A stretch of DNA of 7,620 nucleotides, taken from positions 1 to 7,620 of the forward strand of contig QIJI01000402.1 in assembly GCA_003231795.1 (NCBI GenBank), read 5' to 3'. Shown here piece by piece: positions 6,428-7,620 of this stretch. The notes below the pieces were generated by a model. It saw nothing but the letters and a program-made list of their open reading frames with translations, ran no database searches and was not told the origin of the DNA. Each line of letters opens with the position of its first letter. The stretch's first letter is position 1. The position numbers were made by a program, and so were the translations under genes. The stretch is from Gammaproteobacteria bacterium. GTDB taxonomy: Bacteria; Pseudomonadota; Gammaproteobacteria; GCA-001735895.

Positions 6428-7620
6428 ATGAGAATAGCCGTTCCTGCAGAAATTCATACCGGTGAGAAGCGTGTTGCTGCATCGCCCGAGGTCATTGAAA
6501 AGCTGATTGTCGCCGGATTCGAAGTCACGGTGGAATCAGGTGCTGGCATCGCTGCAAGCTTCAGCGATGAAGCTTTTCGCAAGGCCGGGGCGGACATTGC
6601 GCGTGATGCCGAGTCGACCTGGGCTGCAGGTGAATTGATCATCAAGGTGCGCCCCCCCGAATACAACGAAGAATTGCAGCAGAATGAAACCGAGTTGATG
6701 CCGCCGGGTGCGCATTTGATCTGTTTCATCTGGCCGGCGCAGAACAAGGAGTTACTGCTGCAAATTGCGAACAAAAATGCCACTGCTCTTGCGATGGACA
6801 GTATTCCACGTATTTCACGGGCGCAAAAACTCGATGCGCTCAGTTCAATGGCCAACATTGCCGGTTACCGCGCTATTATCGAAGCCTCGAATCAGTTCGG
6901 TCGTTTCTTTTCCGGGCAGATTACCGCGGCTGGCAAAGTGCCACCGGCAAAGGTGCTGGTCATTGGGGCCGGCGTAGCCGGGCTCGCCGCAATCGGTACC
7001 GCCAAATCGCTAGGGGCCATCGTGCGGGCCTTCGATACCCGGCCCGAGGTTAAGGATCAAATTCAGAGTATGGATGCCGAGTTCCTGGAACTGGATTTCG
7101 AAGAAGACGGCAGTGGTAGCGGCGGTTATGCCAAGGTGATGAGCGAAGAGTTTATTGCAGCGGAAATGGCGTTGTTTGCTGAACAGGCGAAAGAAGTGGA
7201 TATCATTGTCACTACTGCGTTGATTCCCGGTAAACCGGCTCCCAAGCTGATTACCCGGGATATGGTGAAAAGCATGCGTGATGGCAGTGTCATTGTTGAT
7301 CTGGCAGCCGAACAGGGCGGGAACTGTGAAGTCACGGTTCCGGGTAAAGTGATCAACAAACACGGCGTACATATTGTCGGCTATACCGATTTGGCGAGCC
7401 GGCTGGCGGCCCAGTCGAGTCAGCTTTACGCAACCAACATCTACAATCTGATCATGGAAATGTGTGCCAATAACGATGGCGTCATTGAAGTTGATATGGA
7501 AGACGATGTGATTCGTGGAGCCACCGTGGTGCATCAGGGTGAAGTCACATGGCCACCTCCCACGATCGAAGTGAGCGCCGGGCGCAAGCCGAGCTACAGT
7601 GGGCAACTGGTGAAACCGAA
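6428..7620 (+). CDS. pntA: NAD(P) transhydrogenase subunit alpha, 3' end beyond the window
   Basis: PntA is the NAD(H)-binding subunit of the proton-pumping membrane transhydrogenase, which passes hydride between NADH and NADP+ using the proton gradient and so feeds the NADPH pool. The frame stays open to the right edge, giving 397 codons of a family usually about 510 long. The N-terminal alanine dehydrogenase/PNT domain (1 to about 135) begins MRIAVPAEIHTGEKRVA. It is followed by SSMANIAGYRA (139-149), the dinucleotide-binding loop G180-AGVA-G185, the acidic D203 in RAFDTRPEV, VTTALIPGKPAPKLITRDMV, VDLAAEQGGNCE and GYTDLASR (318-325). These match E. coli PntA closely as I recall it. The membrane helices of the two-subunit type would lie past the edge, so this could instead be the short PntAA of a three-subunit enzyme. 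The start is fixed by GGAGGT. pntB is expected just downstream but is not visible. Confidence 0.95.
   Translation, partial: MRIAVPAEIHTGEKRVAASPEVIEKLIVAGFEVTVESGAGIAASFSDEAFRKAGADIARDAESTWAAGELIIKVRPPEYNEELQQNETELMPPGAHLICFIWPAQNKELLLQIANKNATALAMDSIPRISRAQKLDALSSMANIAGYRAIIEASNQFGRFFSGQITAAGKVPPAKVLVIGAGVAGLAAIGTAKSLGAIVRAFDTRPEVKDQIQSMDAEFLELDFEEDGSGSGGYAKVMSEEFIAAEMALFAEQAKEVDIIVTTALIPGKPAPKLITRDMVKSMRDGSVIVDLAAEQGGNCEVTVPGKVINKHGVHIVGYTDLASRLAAQSSQLYATNIYNLIMEMCANNDGVIEVDMEDDVIRGATVVHQGEVTWPPPTIEVSAGRKPSYSGQLVKP

Noticed and set aside
6353..6457. 35-residue N-terminal extension of Pta up to an ATG at 6457
   Set aside because: It would overlap the pntA ribosome binding site and start codon, and the Pta family begins at the internal methionine encoded at 6350-6352.
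6454..6858. 134-codon open frame on the minus strand within the start of pntA
   Set aside because: It is antisense to the conserved PntA N-terminal domain and its serine/alanine-rich translation looks like a shadow.
7010..7606. 198-codon open frame on the minus strand at the right end
   Set aside because: It is antisense to pntA, whose frame is supported by strong family motifs; the histidine- and asparagine-rich translation matches no family I recognise.

Overview
The window looks like ordinary chromosomal DNA of a proteobacterium, most likely a gammaproteobacterium. The base composition is close to even. The PntA and Pta proteins closely resemble gammaproteobacterial forms, and coding is dense with short gaps. 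No species can be named from the sequence alone. I see no tRNA, rRNA, CRISPR array, insertion sequence or phage gene.

Layout. Bases 1-147 are an AT-rich non-coding leader. Bases 148-2178 (+) encode a hydantoinase/oxoprolinase-type ASKHA ATPase. It overlaps by 4 bases a gene at 2175-2861 (+) for a small iron-sulfur protein with eight clustered cysteines. After a 102-base gap, 2964-5339 (+) encodes a cytoplasmic protein with an N-terminal alpha-helical, HEAT-like repeat region and a C-terminal Hanks-type Ser/Thr kinase with all main catalytic motifs. It converges on pta (phosphate acetyltransferase, short form), which lies on the minus strand at 5354-6352. A 75-base divergent intergenic region then leads to pntA (NAD(P) transhydrogenase alpha subunit), which starts at 6428 (+) and runs off the right edge, so it has no stop here.

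How the genes fit together. The first two genes are very probably translationally coupled and work together. An ATP-binding ASKHA protein next to an iron-sulfur protein with hints of QueG/CblC (MMACHC) similarity suggests an ATP-dependent reductive or cofactor-handling activity; this is inference. The kinase appears to be a separate unit. pta and pntA both belong to central metabolism (acetyl-CoA/acetyl phosphate and NADPH/NADH balance) and may share a control region, but nothing in the sequence proves co-regulation. The least described parts are the ATPase/Fe-S pair and the HEAT-kinase fusion.
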